From Prevotella sp. (GTDB lineage: Bacteria; Bacteroidota; Bacteroidia; Bacteroidales; Bacteroidaceae), in the NCBI GenBank assembly GCA_017651265.1, contig JAGCDO010000039.1:1-64000 (forward strand): a stretch of DNA of 64,000 nt, given 5' to 3'. Under the pieces are notes generated by a model. That model saw nothing but the letters and a program-made list of their open reading frames with translations, had not been told where the DNA came from and searched no databases. Both the position numbers and the translations under genes were made by a program. Positions 27,646 through 36,146 of this stretch are shown one piece after another; position 1 is the first letter of the stretch; each line of letters begins with the position of its first letter.

Positions 27646-28593
27646 TTAGAGTGGGTACTCTGAGAAGGCGTAGAGCACAGTACTGAGATAACGCTCTCCA
27701 GTATCAGGCAGGAGAACAACAATCTTCTTACCTTTGTTCTCAGGACGCTTGGCCACCTCGATGGCTGCGAAGAGGGCTGCACCTGCTGAGATACCTACCA
27801 GCAGACCTTCCTGCTGAGCTACCTCACGACCCGTACGGATGGCGTCGTCGTTCTCTACGTCGAACACCTCGTCGATCACTTCAGCATCGTAGGTGTTAGG
27901 GATGAAGCCTGCACCGATACCCTGAATCTTATGTGGTCCGCTCTGACCGCCATTCAGCACGGGAGATGACTTCGGTTCCACAGCAATGATCTTCACGTTG
28001 GGGTTCTGCTCCTTCAGGTACTTACCTACACCAGAGATAGTACCACCAGTACCTACACCACCGATAAAGATATCTACCTGTCCGTCGGTGTCTTTCCAGA
28101 TCTCAGGACCAGTTGTAGCATAGTGCTTGGCGGGGTTAGCTGCGTTTTCGAACTGCTGGAGGATCACACTGCCTGGAATGGCGGCGCGCAGCTCCTCGGC
28201 GGCGCGGATGGCTCCTGGCATGCCGTCCTTACCAGAGGTGAGACGAACCTCGGCACCATAGGCCTTCACGAGGTTACGACGCTCCACACTCATGGTCTCG
28301 GGCATGGTAAGGATAAGACGATAGCCCTTAACGGCAGATACCAGAGCCAGTCCTACACCTGTATTACCCGATGTGGGTTCGATGATGGTGGCACCGGGTT
28401 TCAGGATACCCTTAGCCTCTGCATCCTCGATCATGGCGAGGGCGATACGATCTTTTACGCTACCACCGGGGTTAAAAAACTCTACCTTGGCAATTACCGG
28501 GGTCTCCAGACCCTTTGCCTTTGAATACTTGTTGAGCTCAAGAAGCGGTGTGTTACCGACGAGCTCGGTCAGCTGTTTTGCAATCTTTGTCAT
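27646..28593 (-). CDS. cysK: cysteine synthase (O-acetylserine sulfhydrylase)
   Basis: A 315-residue PLP enzyme making L-cysteine from O-acetylserine and sulfide. NPGGSVKDR holds the PLP lysine (about residue 45), [10 protein letters not shown] is the substrate loop and [11 protein letters not shown] binds the PLP phosphate. ATG 28593 starts [18 protein letters not shown], the normal N-terminus; the frame runs 21 codons further into the leader. The promoter (TACCTTTG with GATTG 21 bp upstream) carries an ATACC-N8-GGTAT palindrome 45 bp above the -7 box, shared with other sulfur genes in this window. It is monocistronic with a terminator. Confidence 0.97.
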   Translation of the reverse strand: MTKIAKQLTELVGNTPLLELNKYSKAKGLETPVIAKVEFFNPGGSVKDRIALAMIEDAEAKGILKPGATIIEPTSGNTGVGLALVSAVKGYRLILTMPETMSVERRNLVKAYGAEVRLTSGKDGMPGAIRAAEELRAAIPGSVILQQFENAANPAKHYATTGPEIWKDTDGQVDIFIGGVGTGGTISGVGKYLKEQNPNVKIIAVEPKSSPVLNGGQSGPHKIQGIGAGFIPNTYDAEVIDEVFDVENDDAIRTGREVAQQEGLLVGISAGAALFAAIEVAKRPENKGKKIVVLLPDTGERYLSTVLYAFSEYPL

Positions 28594-28667
28594 AGTCTTA
28601 TCCTTTTTATTACTATAATGTATAATCTTTATTTTTAGTGATCTATGTTTAATCATTAATCACGATG

Positions 28668-28699
28668 CAAAGGTACGGTGGTTTTGCTATTCTCACAAT
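28668..28699 (-). promoter_or_regulatory. promoter of cysK (GATTG / TACCTTTG)
   Basis: Minus-strand -7 TACCTTTG (28675-28668) and -33 TTG (28699-28697) within GGGATTGTG, spaced 21 bp. The GATTG extension is shared with the promoters at 47973 and 49704 and the divergent one at 49820. Confidence 0.75.
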
Positions 28700-28720
28700 C
28701 CCCGCAATATGTCATTCTGC

Positions 28721-28738
28721 ATACCAATAGTTTGGTAT
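28721..28738. promoter_or_regulatory. ATACC-N8-GGTAT operator (cysK)
   Basis: Perfect 5-bp half-sites ATACC (28721-28725) and GGTAT (28734-28738) with AATAGTTT between. The gap to the cysK -7 box is exactly 45 bp, the same as at 48026 and 49757. It lies just 3' of the symporter stop codon. Confidence 0.75.
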
Positions 28739-28739
28739 A

Positions 28740-29945
28740 TTATTCTAAATCGTGGTTTACCATGGCGCTGACACAGGAATCCGACCATACATTCTCTGCC
28801 GTTTCCACCATGTCGATGATCGTATAGATGGGCAGGATGATACCGAGAATAGCGATGGGAGCACCGATGCCCGACATCAGTGAGAGTGTCAGGAAGAAGC
28901 AACCCATGGGAACACCGGCATTACCGACTGCCGAGACAACCGAGATGAGAATCCATAGCAGGATGGTACTGAATGTAAGGGGAGTACCGCCATTCTGCAT
29001 CACAAACAGTGAGGTGACAAGAATGAAGGCCGCACAGCCGTTCATGTTAATGGTTGTACAGATGGGTAGTACGAAGCGGGCAATCTCCTTGCGGATGCCT
29101 GCTCGCTGTTCTGCCGATTCCATGGTGACGGGTAGGGTAGCAGCACTGCTCTTAGTGAAGAGTGCCATCAGTACGGCAGGCATCATACGTCCTAAGAAAT
29201 GGATAGGGTTGAGTCCTCTGACTAAAAGGAACAGCGGGAGGATGATGAAGAACTGGATGACATTTCCGCTCAGTACGACCAGTACATACTTGCCAATAGA
29301 ATCTGCCACAACACCTGCTGATACCTGTGCTGCCAGTTGAGCCGAGAAGGCAAGAATACCCAGTGGCAGTGTCCAGATGAGTCCGCGGATAAGCAGGAAA
29401 AGCAGATCCTGCAACCCTAACAGTCCTTTAACCACCACCTTCTTGTTCTCCGAATCAGGCAGTTTTGAGAGTCCGATACCTACCGCAAAAGCAATCAGCA
29501 ACAGCGACAACACATTACCTTCGAGGAAAGGCTTGACGATATTGTTGGGAATGACGCCGAGAATATGGTCATAGTAGGAAAGTTGGGTGTTGATATTGGA
29601 GAGTTGAGTGTTTCCTTCCAGGGATCCTTCAGCCGAAAGCACTTCCGCTGGCAGATTACCCGGGGCGATGGCCACGTAGAGTATAGCACCGATAATGGCG
29701 GCGGCGAAGGTGGTGAGTAACGTATATAATAAGGTACGGGAGAATACCTTGCCCGATCCTTTCGAACCGAAGGTGGCAAAGGTGGTGATTACCGCCAGCA
29801 CAATGGTGGGCACAGCCAACAGCTGGAACAGTCGTGTATAGACCGTTGCTACGAAGTCCATCAGCTGGTTCAGCCTGTCGAGTCCCAATAATCCCAAGAT
29901 GGCACCCACGATGAGTGCGCCAATCCATAATATCGTTTTGTTCAT
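28740..29945 (-). CDS. DAACS-family dicarboxylate/amino acid:cation symporter
   Basis: A 401-residue membrane protein with about eight hydrophobic helices and the re-entrant loops of the GltPh/DctA/TcyP family: LFTKSSAATLPVTMES in hairpin HP1 and CTTINMNGCAAF in helix 7 (the NMDGT-like Na+/substrate motif, here NMNGC). HP2 is represented by VSAVGNAGVPMGCFF. The substrate cannot be read directly. Its position next to cysK and a sulfur-type operator makes L-cystine (TcyP-like) a reasonable guess, with glutamate, serine or C4-dicarboxylates as alternatives. A TACCTTCG box precedes it. Confidence 0.88.
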   Translation of the reverse strand: MNKTILWIGALIVGAILGLLGLDRLNQLMDFVATVYTRLFQLLAVPTIVLAVITTFATFGSKGSGKVFSRTLLYTLLTTFAAAIIGAILYVAIAPGNLPAEVLSAEGSLEGNTQLSNINTQLSYYDHILGVIPNNIVKPFLEGNVLSLLLIAFAVGIGLSKLPDSENKKVVVKGLLGLQDLLFLLIRGLIWTLPLGILAFSAQLAAQVSAGVVADSIGKYVLVVLSGNVIQFFIILPLFLLVRGLNPIHFLGRMMPAVLMALFTKSSAATLPVTMESAEQRAGIRKEIARFVLPICTTINMNGCAAFILVTSLFVMQNGGTPLTFSTILLWILISVVSAVGNAGVPMGCFFLTLSLMSGIGAPIAILGIILPIYTIIDMVETAENVWSDSCVSAMVNHDLE

Positions 29946-29968
29946 TTCTTTTTACCTTTATTTGGCTG

Positions 29969-29976
29969 CGAAGGTA
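29969..29976 (-). promoter_or_regulatory. -7-like element TACCTTCG for the DAACS symporter
   Basis: Minus-strand TACCTTCGCAG, one mismatch from TAnnTTTG, 24 bp before the start codon. The same variant occurs at 56609-56616. Confidence 0.5.
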
Positions 29977-29998
29977 CGAAGATTTGTGGAAACAAGAA

Positions 29999-30016
29999 AT
30001 ACCAAGAGTGCGGTAT
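29999..30016. promoter_or_regulatory. ATACC-N8-GGTAT operator (TonB receptor/HMA/tcdA)
   Basis: Perfect half-sites ATACC (29999-30003) and GGTAT (30012-30016) with AAGAGTGC between. It lies 47 bp upstream of the plus-strand -7 box at 30064 and 22 bp from the minus-strand box at 29969. Confidence 0.7.
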
Positions 30017-30063
30017 TTTGAAAAATTAGTAATCTAATGGAGGCATGTTATGGAAAAAAGCAG

Positions 30064-30071
30064 TACCTTTG
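30064..30071 (+). promoter_or_regulatory. -7 promoter element TACCTTTG for TonB receptor/HMA/tcdA
   Basis: TACCTTTGCACC, only 4 bp before the GTG at 30076, so the transcript is probably leaderless or nearly so. No good -33 TTG was found, in keeping with activator dependence. Confidence 0.65.
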
Positions 30072-30075
30072 CACC

Positions 30076-32070
30076 GTGAAACTGTTATTCATCCTGATAG
30101 CGCAATTGATAGCCGCAGATGTTCATGCCCAGCATGTGGAATTGGCTGATTCGTCGAATGTTAAGACACTCGACGGAGAGACCATGCATGAGGTGACAGT
30201 GACGGCGCATAAGTCGGGCAGGGTAAAGACGAGTGGTCTTGGTAATGCAGAACTGATTAGTTCCAAGGAATTGTTGAGAGCTGCCTGCTGTAACCTTGGC
30301 GAGAGCTTTACAACCAACCCCTCTGTCGATGTGAACTATGCCGATGCAGCTACAGGTGCTCAACAAATCAAGCTACTTGGACTCTCGGGTACCTATGTAC
30401 AGATGTTGACAGAGAATATTCCTAACTATCGCGGCTTGGCTGCACCCTATTCCCTGGGCTACATTTCTGGTCCTTGGATGCAGAGCATTCAGGTGTCGAA
30501 GGGTGCTTCGTCAGTCAAGAACGGTTACGAGAGCATAACAGGACAGATCAACGTGGAGTTCAAGAAGCCCCAGGCCACACCTTGGGCAGATGCGAACCTT
30601 TATTATAACAGCGACCAGAAAATAGAGGCTAACCTTGGTGCGAACCTGGAGCTTTCCGACAAGTGGAGCACAGCCCTCTTAGGTCATTACGAACTGCAGG
30701 ACAAAGTACACGATGACAATGGCGATGGTTTTGCCGACATGCCCAAGATGCGACAAGGATCGATGATGAGCCGGTGGGCGTATATCAGCGACAGCTATAT
30801 GTTTCAGGCTGCCATCAAAGGACTGAAAGAGCATCGTGAGGGCGGACAGATCTCTCATCACTCTGTTGCAGGAGATATACACATGCCTGTCTATACCATC
30901 GATATCACCAATGAACGTTATGAGGTTTTCACCAAGAATGCTTTCATTCTGAATCCTGAGCGTATGACGAACATTGCCTTGATACTCAGCGGGGATATTC
31001 ATCATGAAAGGAGTTCGTATGGTAAAAGGACCTATAATGGTGATCAGCGCAACGGTTATGCCTCGTTGATGTTCGAGACCGATTTCGACGATCATCACAA
31101 ACTCTCTACGGGTATGAGTCTGAATCACGACTATCTGGAAGAGAACACGCTACGTTCTGACGAGACGACTCCTGGCGTTTATGCGCAATATACTTATAAG
31201 ATAGGTGAGATGTTCACCTTGATGGGCGGACTGCGTTGGGATCACAGCTCGTTATGGGGAGGGTATATCACACCTCGCATGCATGCCAAATACACACCTG
31301 TAGATGGGGTTACACTGCGCGGCTCTGTCGGTAAGGGCTATCGCACTCCCCACGTCCTTGCTGAGAACAGTTACCTGTTGACCAGCAGTCGACAGTTATT
31401 CATCAGCGAGGATATTAAACAGGAGGAAGCCTGGAACTACGGACTCAGTACCCAACTGCAGATTCCTATCGGTGAGCGCAAGCTGGAGCTGAATGCGGAA
31501 TACTATTACACCCATTTCATCCAGCAAGCCATTATCGATTACGACCTGCAGGGTTTTATTAACGTACATGGATTGGGCCATGGTGATAAGTCGTATTCCC
31601 ATACTTTTCAGGTTGATGCGACCTATGAGATCCTGCCCAAGCTGAATGTAACAGCAGCGTGGCGATGGAACGATGTGAAGGCTACCTATAACGGACAGCT
31701 GCGCCAAAAGCCGATGAATAGTCGTTATAAAGGTCTGCTCACCGCATCGTATGCTCCTGGTCTGGGCAAATGGCAGTTTGATGCAACGTGCCAACTGAAT
31801 GGCAGCGGACGCTTACCCGACCAACAAGAGAATGTGCTCTGGGACCAGCATTTCAAGGCCTATGAGCAAGTGAGTGCTCAGGTAACCCGTTTCTTCCGTC
31901 ATTGGAGCATCTATGCAGGCGGAGAGAACCTGACAGGTTTCAAGCAGAAGAATGCCATTATCAGCGCTGCCAACCCTTGGAGTCCTGATTTTGATGCTAC
32001 CATGATATATGGTCCTGTTCATGGAACAGTCTTCTATATAGGAGTTAGATTGAATTGGAATAAATTATAA
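30076..32070 (+). CDS. TonB-dependent outer-membrane receptor
   Basis: A 664-residue receptor (from GTG 30076). Signal peptide KLLFILIAQLIAADVHAQ, a plug domain (about 40-165, including DGETMHEVTVTAHKSG, LLGLSGTYVQMLTENIPNY and ESITGQINVEF) and a 22-strand barrel ending in GVRLNWNKL. An ATG at 30037 would lie upstream of the promoter's -7 box at 30064, so the GTG is preferred. No carboxypeptidase-like SusC domain is present. An HMA metal-binding protein gene follows after 13 bp and then tcdA, so metal (possibly copper) uptake is suggested. An operator shared with sulfur genes lies upstream. Confidence 0.85.
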   Translation: MKLLFILIAQLIAADVHAQHVELADSSNVKTLDGETMHEVTVTAHKSGRVKTSGLGNAELISSKELLRAACCNLGESFTTNPSVDVNYADAATGAQQIKLLGLSGTYVQMLTENIPNYRGLAAPYSLGYISGPWMQSIQVSKGASSVKNGYESITGQINVEFKKPQATPWADANLYYNSDQKIEANLGANLELSDKWSTALLGHYELQDKVHDDNGDGFADMPKMRQGSMMSRWAYISDSYMFQAAIKGLKEHREGGQISHHSVAGDIHMPVYTIDITNERYEVFTKNAFILNPERMTNIALILSGDIHHERSSYGKRTYNGDQRNGYASLMFETDFDDHHKLSTGMSLNHDYLEENTLRSDETTPGVYAQYTYKIGEMFTLMGGLRWDHSSLWGGYITPRMHAKYTPVDGVTLRGSVGKGYRTPHVLAENSYLLTSSRQLFISEDIKQEEAWNYGLSTQLQIPIGERKLELNAEYYYTHFIQQAIIDYDLQGFINVHGLGHGDKSYSHTFQVDATYEILPKLNVTAAWRWNDVKATYNGQLRQKPMNSRYKGLLTASYAPGLGKWQFDATCQLNGSGRLPDQQENVLWDQHFKAYEQVSAQVTRFFRHWSIYAGGENLTGFKQKNAIISAANPWSPDFDATMIYGPVHGTVFYIGVRLNWNKL

Positions 32071-32083
32071 TGGACAATTAACT

Positions 32084-32404
32084 ATGGTAATGATGAGAAC
32101 TAAAGTATTATTAGCAGCGTTGTCTTTGGCTGTCGTATGTGCCGCCAAGGATATCAAGACTGTCGTGCTTACCACCAATCCAGTGATGCACTGTGAGAAT
32201 TGTGAGCAGAGGATCAAGAGTAACATACGTTTCGAGAAGGGTATCAAGAGCATTAAGACCAATCTCGAGAACAAGACTGTTACCATTGAGTATGATGCCG
32301 ACAAAACCAACGTTAAGAACATTATCGAAGGTTTCAAGAAGATTAAGTACGAAGCTTCTGAGATAAAGGCAACCCCATCAAAGAAGACAGGAGTAACCAA
32401 GTAA
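32084..32404 (+). CDS. exported heavy-metal-associated (HMA) domain protein
   Basis: A 106-residue protein with a short hydrophobic signal (about 5-21) and an HMA ferredoxin-like fold. The metal site is C37-EN-C40, the CxxC of copper chaperones, here preceded by Met-His. The C-terminus is a lysine-rich tail. ATG 32084 is used; M3 or M4 are alternatives. It lies 13 bp after the TonB receptor and 3 bp before tcdA, so the three are one operon. It probably binds Cu(I) or another soft metal in the periplasm and may hand over or sequester the receptor's cargo; direction of transfer is unknown. Confidence 0.85.
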   Translation: MVMMRTKVLLAALSLAVVCAAKDIKTVVLTTNPVMHCENCEQRIKSNIRFEKGIKSIKTNLENKTVTIEYDADKTNVKNIIEGFKKIKYEASEIKATPSKKTGVTK

Positions 32405-32407
32405 TTT

Positions 32408-33235
32408 ATGGCATTAGAACAAGCTATCTTCCGCAGGTCAGAGCTTCTGTTAGGTGATGAGACGATGAGTCGCATCACAGAGAAACGTGTGATCATCTTC
32501 GGCGTGGGTGGAGTAGGCTCATGGTGCGCTGAGAGTCTGGTACGTAGTGGCATCAAGCAACTAACCATAGTTGACTCCGATCGCGTGTGCATCACCAATA
32601 TCAACCGTCAGCTGATGGCCACCTCCAAGACCGTCGGTCAGGTAAAGGTTGAAGCCCTGAAGGAGCGCCTGCTCAGCATCAATCCTTCAGCAGAGATCAC
32701 CGCTGTACAGCAGATCTTCACTGCGGAAACGGCAGAGAGTTTCCATATTGAAAGTTACGACTATATCATTGATGCCATCGACTCGCTCAAGGATAAGGCT
32801 TTGCTTATCCTGATGGCTACGTCTTCTTCGCGTAGTGGGGAAGATGGGAAAGCACCCAAATTCTTTTCGTCGATGGGTGCAGCCCTGAAGTTAGACCCTA
32901 CCCGCATCAAAACCGCAGAGTTCTGGAAGGTACAGGGCGATCCGTTGGCCCGTGCCCTTCGCAATCGTTTCAAACGCGATAAGGTGTTTCCCAAACGAAA
33001 GTTCCAGTGTGTCTATTCCGACGAACTGTTGCAGAACAAAGGTCATAACGCTACCTGTGGCACAGAGAAATGTATGTGTCCCAAAGCAAAGGTAGGTCCT
33101 GGCGATCCCTCGTTGCTCAATCACGAGTGGTGTTCGTCAAAGGCCCAGATCAACGGTACCCTGGCTCACATCACCGCCATCTTTGGTTTTATGCTGGCAG
33201 GACTGGTTATTCAGGACATCGTACAATCATCCTGA
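32408..33235 (+). CDS. tcdA: tRNA threonylcarbamoyladenosine dehydratase
   Basis: A 275-residue E1-like (ThiF/MoeB superfamily) enzyme that converts t6A37 to cyclic t6A in tRNA using ATP. The Rossmann nucleotide site GVGGVGSW is near 35-42, followed by IVDSDRVCITNINRQ and DAIDSLKDKALL. A C-terminal hydrophobic helix (about 255-272) is typical of TcdA/CsdL. It is the third gene of the TonB receptor/HMA operon, starting 3 bp after HMA. In E. coli TcdA (CsdL) is linked to the CsdA/CsdE cysteine desulfurase system, which makes its position in a sulfur-linked operon of interest. A 22-bp palindromic array follows its stop codon. Confidence 0.93.
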   Translation: MALEQAIFRRSELLLGDETMSRITEKRVIIFGVGGVGSWCAESLVRSGIKQLTIVDSDRVCITNINRQLMATSKTVGQVKVEALKERLLSINPSAEITAVQQIFTAETAESFHIESYDYIIDAIDSLKDKALLILMATSSSRSGEDGKAPKFFSSMGAALKLDPTRIKTAEFWKVQGDPLARALRNRFKRDKVFPKRKFQCVYSDELLQNKGHNATCGTEKCMCPKAKVGPGDPSLLNHEWCSSKAQINGTLAHITAIFGFMLAGLVIQDIVQSS

Positions 33236-33263
33236 CTCATAACTTCTACTATCCTACAAGTTG

Positions 33264-33367
33264 TTCCCAACATGGGAATAAAATGTTCCCAACATGGGAA
33301 TAAAATGTTCCCAGCGTGGGAATAAACTGTTCCCAGCGTGGGAATAAACTGTTCCCAGCGTGGGAAT
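33264..33367. repeat. 22-bp palindromic array, five copies (TTCCCA-n3-TGGGAA)
   Basis: TTCCCA starts at 33264, 33286, 33308, 33330 and 33352, exactly every 22 bp. Each unit is a 15-bp palindrome with a 3-nt centre (ACA in the first two, GCG in the last three) plus a 7-bp linker, TAAAATG or TAAACTG. It fills the gap between convergent tcdA and the Ntn hydrolase gene. An array with the same 15+7 design but another sequence is at 55035-55117. Confidence 0.9.
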
Positions 33368-33399
33368 GAAAGAGAGAAGTCATTTGATTGCAGCCAACG

Positions 33400-34653
33400 C
33401 TACATCAAATGAAATCTCTTTTCATATTGTTCACTAATGTATTGATCAACCCAGCGATAGAACTCTGTAGTTTCGCGACCAGCCTTACCATTCTTTCTTA
33501 AAGTGTCGATCACTTGCTTGGCCCGACTGAAGATCTCATCCTCTATGGGCTCTATCTGCTGTAGGATGCCTGTGCCAGCGTGGTTGATAAGGCGTGCCAA
33601 ATTGATGTAGTCGGCCCCATTGCCACGTTTGATGGGGAAGAGCTGATCTTTGAGTTGGAAGCCAGCATCAACAAGCGTGGCATGACCTTGACTATTGCGG
33701 GTAACTATTTGTGGCAGTTCACCATGAGGGGTTATCCAGAGTGGAATGGCTGGCGTGGTAAGCGATGAACCTGGGATGGTCCATGCTATGGTTAGGCGAG
33801 GATCCTCGTCCTTACGCACCCCTTGTATGAGCTGAGCCGATGCAGTGTGCCAACGGGGAATGAAATCGCGGAATGGGAAGTAAACAGGTTGTGAATCATC
33901 TTGCGGCGCAAAATCCCATAGGTTAAGATGTGTCAGCCCATGTGTCAGTGTTCTGGTTACTTTGCGGATGATTGGTTCAAAGTCAAGGTTGTTCTCAAAT
34001 CCGGCACGTGTCATGTAGTCTTGAATGGCCAGGTAGCGTTCGATGCCCTGATCTAACGAGCGGTCGCCTGACATGCCGTGATTGGTGCGTACGATAAAAC
34101 CATAAGGCGCCTGCAGAGGGTCGTTAGCATCGAATTTGACGTAGCCGTTGTTTCCTGTCTCATAGTAGGCTACACCACCCTGTGCATCGAGAACAGCAAA
34201 GTTGGAGTTGGAATGTAACGTGCCTTTCGTCAGCTTGATGCTATCCAAGAGATGTTCGAAATCGGTGAGCGTAGCGCACGATTCCAATGCCTTATACATC
34301 AGGTTACCATCTTTCTCGTCACCATTAGGACGAGGCTGATCGGCTTTCTGCTGTCCGTTCAGATTGTATGCTGCTGTGTTGGCGATGGCAAAACCAGCCT
34401 CGTTATGTCCCGACCATACATTGAGATTGAGCGAATCCTGTCGTCCCACAATAGCCATAAAACGGTATCTGCTCCCTTGCACTGAGACAACCAGATTGTC
34501 TTGGTTGGGGGTATCGCGATTCTTAAAGATGTAAGGGCGTCCATCGGGGGTAACCTTCCCCGACACAATGACACTTGTGCAGGCATTCAATTTTGTGGCA
34601 CCCCCAAGGAGTGCCACAAAAATCAGTAAGCAAGATACGGCTAAATGCTTCAT
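33400..34653 (-). CDS. secreted Ntn-type linear amide C-N hydrolase
   Basis: A 417-residue exported enzyme of the choloylglycine hydrolase/acyl-CoA:6-APA (C45/C69-like) Ntn superfamily. The signal peptide ends ATKLNA and the next residue, C25 (followed by TSVIVSGK), would be the catalytic N-terminal cysteine after cleavage. NRDTPNQDN and SGHNEAGFAIANT match the substrate and oxyanion regions. These enzymes cleave linear amides such as bile salt conjugates or N-acyl amino acids; the substrate here is unknown. It is the third gene of an operon with an S10 carboxypeptidase and an M20 amidohydrolase, starting 1 nt after the latter's stop. Confidence 0.85.
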   Translation of the reverse strand: MKHLAVSCLLIFVALLGGATKLNACTSVIVSGKVTPDGRPYIFKNRDTPNQDNLVVSVQGSRYRFMAIVGRQDSLNLNVWSGHNEAGFAIANTAAYNLNGQQKADQPRPNGDEKDGNLMYKALESCATLTDFEHLLDSIKLTKGTLHSNSNFAVLDAQGGVAYYETGNNGYVKFDANDPLQAPYGFIVRTNHGMSGDRSLDQGIERYLAIQDYMTRAGFENNLDFEPIIRKVTRTLTHGLTHLNLWDFAPQDDSQPVYFPFRDFIPRWHTASAQLIQGVRKDEDPRLTIAWTIPGSSLTTPAIPLWITPHGELPQIVTRNSQGHATLVDAGFQLKDQLFPIKRGNGADYINLARLINHAGTGILQQIEPIEDEIFSRAKQVIDTLRKNGKAGRETTEFYRWVDQYISEQYEKRFHLM

Positions 34654-34654
34654 G

Positions 34655-36124
34655 TTATTCTTTATTTGTTACGCGATAATCAAGAGCAGGCTTACGGTCG
34701 CCCAGAAGGGGAACATACTTGAAATCGGTGCCCACTACCTGTTTGAACTCATCTTTCACTGCTTGAAGCAGTTTGGCATCAGTAAACAGGTCGACTGCCG
34801 TAAGGGCAAATACCCGACTGGCGTTGAGCAATCCTTTGGTGCCAATCGTGGTACCATCGGCAGCCACATTCTGCCAACTGTGTCCCGGACTGCCTGGAAC
34901 AAAAGTGGCAGCTCCGAAGCTGGCCAAGGGAACCACCCACGACACGTCGCCCACATCGCTACTACCACCACTGCCTTCCTTGGGAAATTCTGCCAGTGGC
35001 TGCACCTTGGCCGCCTCGTCGATAAGTGACTCTGGGTTGCCTGTGGCACGAATGAGATCGAGGGCGAACTGGCGTTCGCGGGCATCGTATATCACACCGC
35101 CCACGGTTTCCAGATTCTTCTGAATAACCTGAGAGAGTGTCTTGTTGTGCAGACGTTCGTAAGTACCAGCTATAATCTCTTTTTCAACACGGGTCTGTGT
35201 CCCCTTAGCGGCTCCCACGGCAGCAGAATCGATCCACTCGGTGAGCGTATTCAGAATGTCGCGCTTAGGACTACGGATATAGTAAGATACTCGGGCATAC
35301 TCTGGTACTACGTTGGGTGCGAAACCACCATCGGGAATGACATAGTGGATGCGACTTGATGTAGGCACATGCTCACGCAGCAGATTCACCATGTAGTCGA
35401 ATGCTTCTACGGCATCAAGGGCCGAACGTCCTTTCCAGGGATTGCCGGCGGCATGCGCTGGCTTACCATAGAACTTATAGTCAACCATCACCATCGCCGT
35501 ACCGCCATTAGTGGTGACGGCATTCACGCTGGAGGGGTGCCAGTCGAGAACCACATCAACACCTTTGAACAAGCCCTCGCGAACCATATATACCTTACCA
35601 GCTCCACCTTCCTCAGCAGGGGTGCCATAGACCTTGATGGTACCGCTCTGTTTGTTGACTGCGAGCCATTTGCTGAGTGATACGGCAGCTGCCGACGAGG
35701 CAACACCAAAGGTGTTATGACCACAGCCCTGACCCGGTGCATTCTCCTTGATAGGCTTGCGATAGGGTACAGTGTCCTGCGACAATCCGGGAAGAGCGTC
35801 GAACTCTGCCAACAAACCAATCACAGGACTACCACTTCCATAAGTGGCAACAAAAGCAGTGGGCATACCTGCCACACCTTCTTCGATGGTGAAGCCATTC
35901 TCGCGTAGGTGCTGCTTCAACAAACCACTGCTATTGGTCTCCAGGAATCCCAGCTCGGGATTGGCCCAGATGGTCTTTTGAAGTTGATCATAGGTCTGAA
36001 AATGACTGTTGAGATAATCAACAGCTACTTTAGCCTTACCTGTGTTTCCTGCTTTCTTCTTTGCTTCCACGCTGCCGCTAACGATGAGTCCTGCGAGCAG
36101 CAATAATCCAAGAATCTTTTTCAT
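34655..36124 (-). CDS. secreted M20 amidohydrolase (AbgB/HipO-like)
   Basis: A 489-residue metallo-amidohydrolase with a signal peptide (MKKILGLLLLAGLIVSGSVEA). Metal-ligand regions are ALLAEFDALPG, PGQGCGHNTFG and GTPAEEGGAGKVYM, followed by a dimerisation domain (KFYGKPAHAAGNPWKGRSAL). This is the AbgB/peptidase M20D pattern, including a probable metal-bridging Cys-Gly-His. Substrates of relatives are N-acyl amino acids, p-aminobenzoyl-glutamate or dipeptides. It is the middle gene of a three-hydrolase operon: 22 bp after the S10 gene and 1 nt before the Ntn hydrolase gene. Confidence 0.88.
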   Translation of the reverse strand: MKKILGLLLLAGLIVSGSVEAKKKAGNTGKAKVAVDYLNSHFQTYDQLQKTIWANPELGFLETNSSGLLKQHLRENGFTIEEGVAGMPTAFVATYGSGSPVIGLLAEFDALPGLSQDTVPYRKPIKENAPGQGCGHNTFGVASSAAAVSLSKWLAVNKQSGTIKVYGTPAEEGGAGKVYMVREGLFKGVDVVLDWHPSSVNAVTTNGGTAMVMVDYKFYGKPAHAAGNPWKGRSALDAVEAFDYMVNLLREHVPTSSRIHYVIPDGGFAPNVVPEYARVSYYIRSPKRDILNTLTEWIDSAAVGAAKGTQTRVEKEIIAGTYERLHNKTLSQVIQKNLETVGGVIYDARERQFALDLIRATGNPESLIDEAAKVQPLAEFPKEGSGGSSDVGDVSWVVPLASFGAATFVPGSPGHSWQNVAADGTTIGTKGLLNASRVFALTAVDLFTDAKLLQAVKDEFKQVVGTDFKYVPLLGDRKPALDYRVTNKE

Positions 36125-36146
36125 ATCATCTTTTTTTCTTTAGTTT

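Noticed and set aside
33264-33367. Possible CRISPR array
   Set aside because: Units are 15-bp palindromes with constant 7-bp linkers, far too short for spacers, and no cas gene is nearby.
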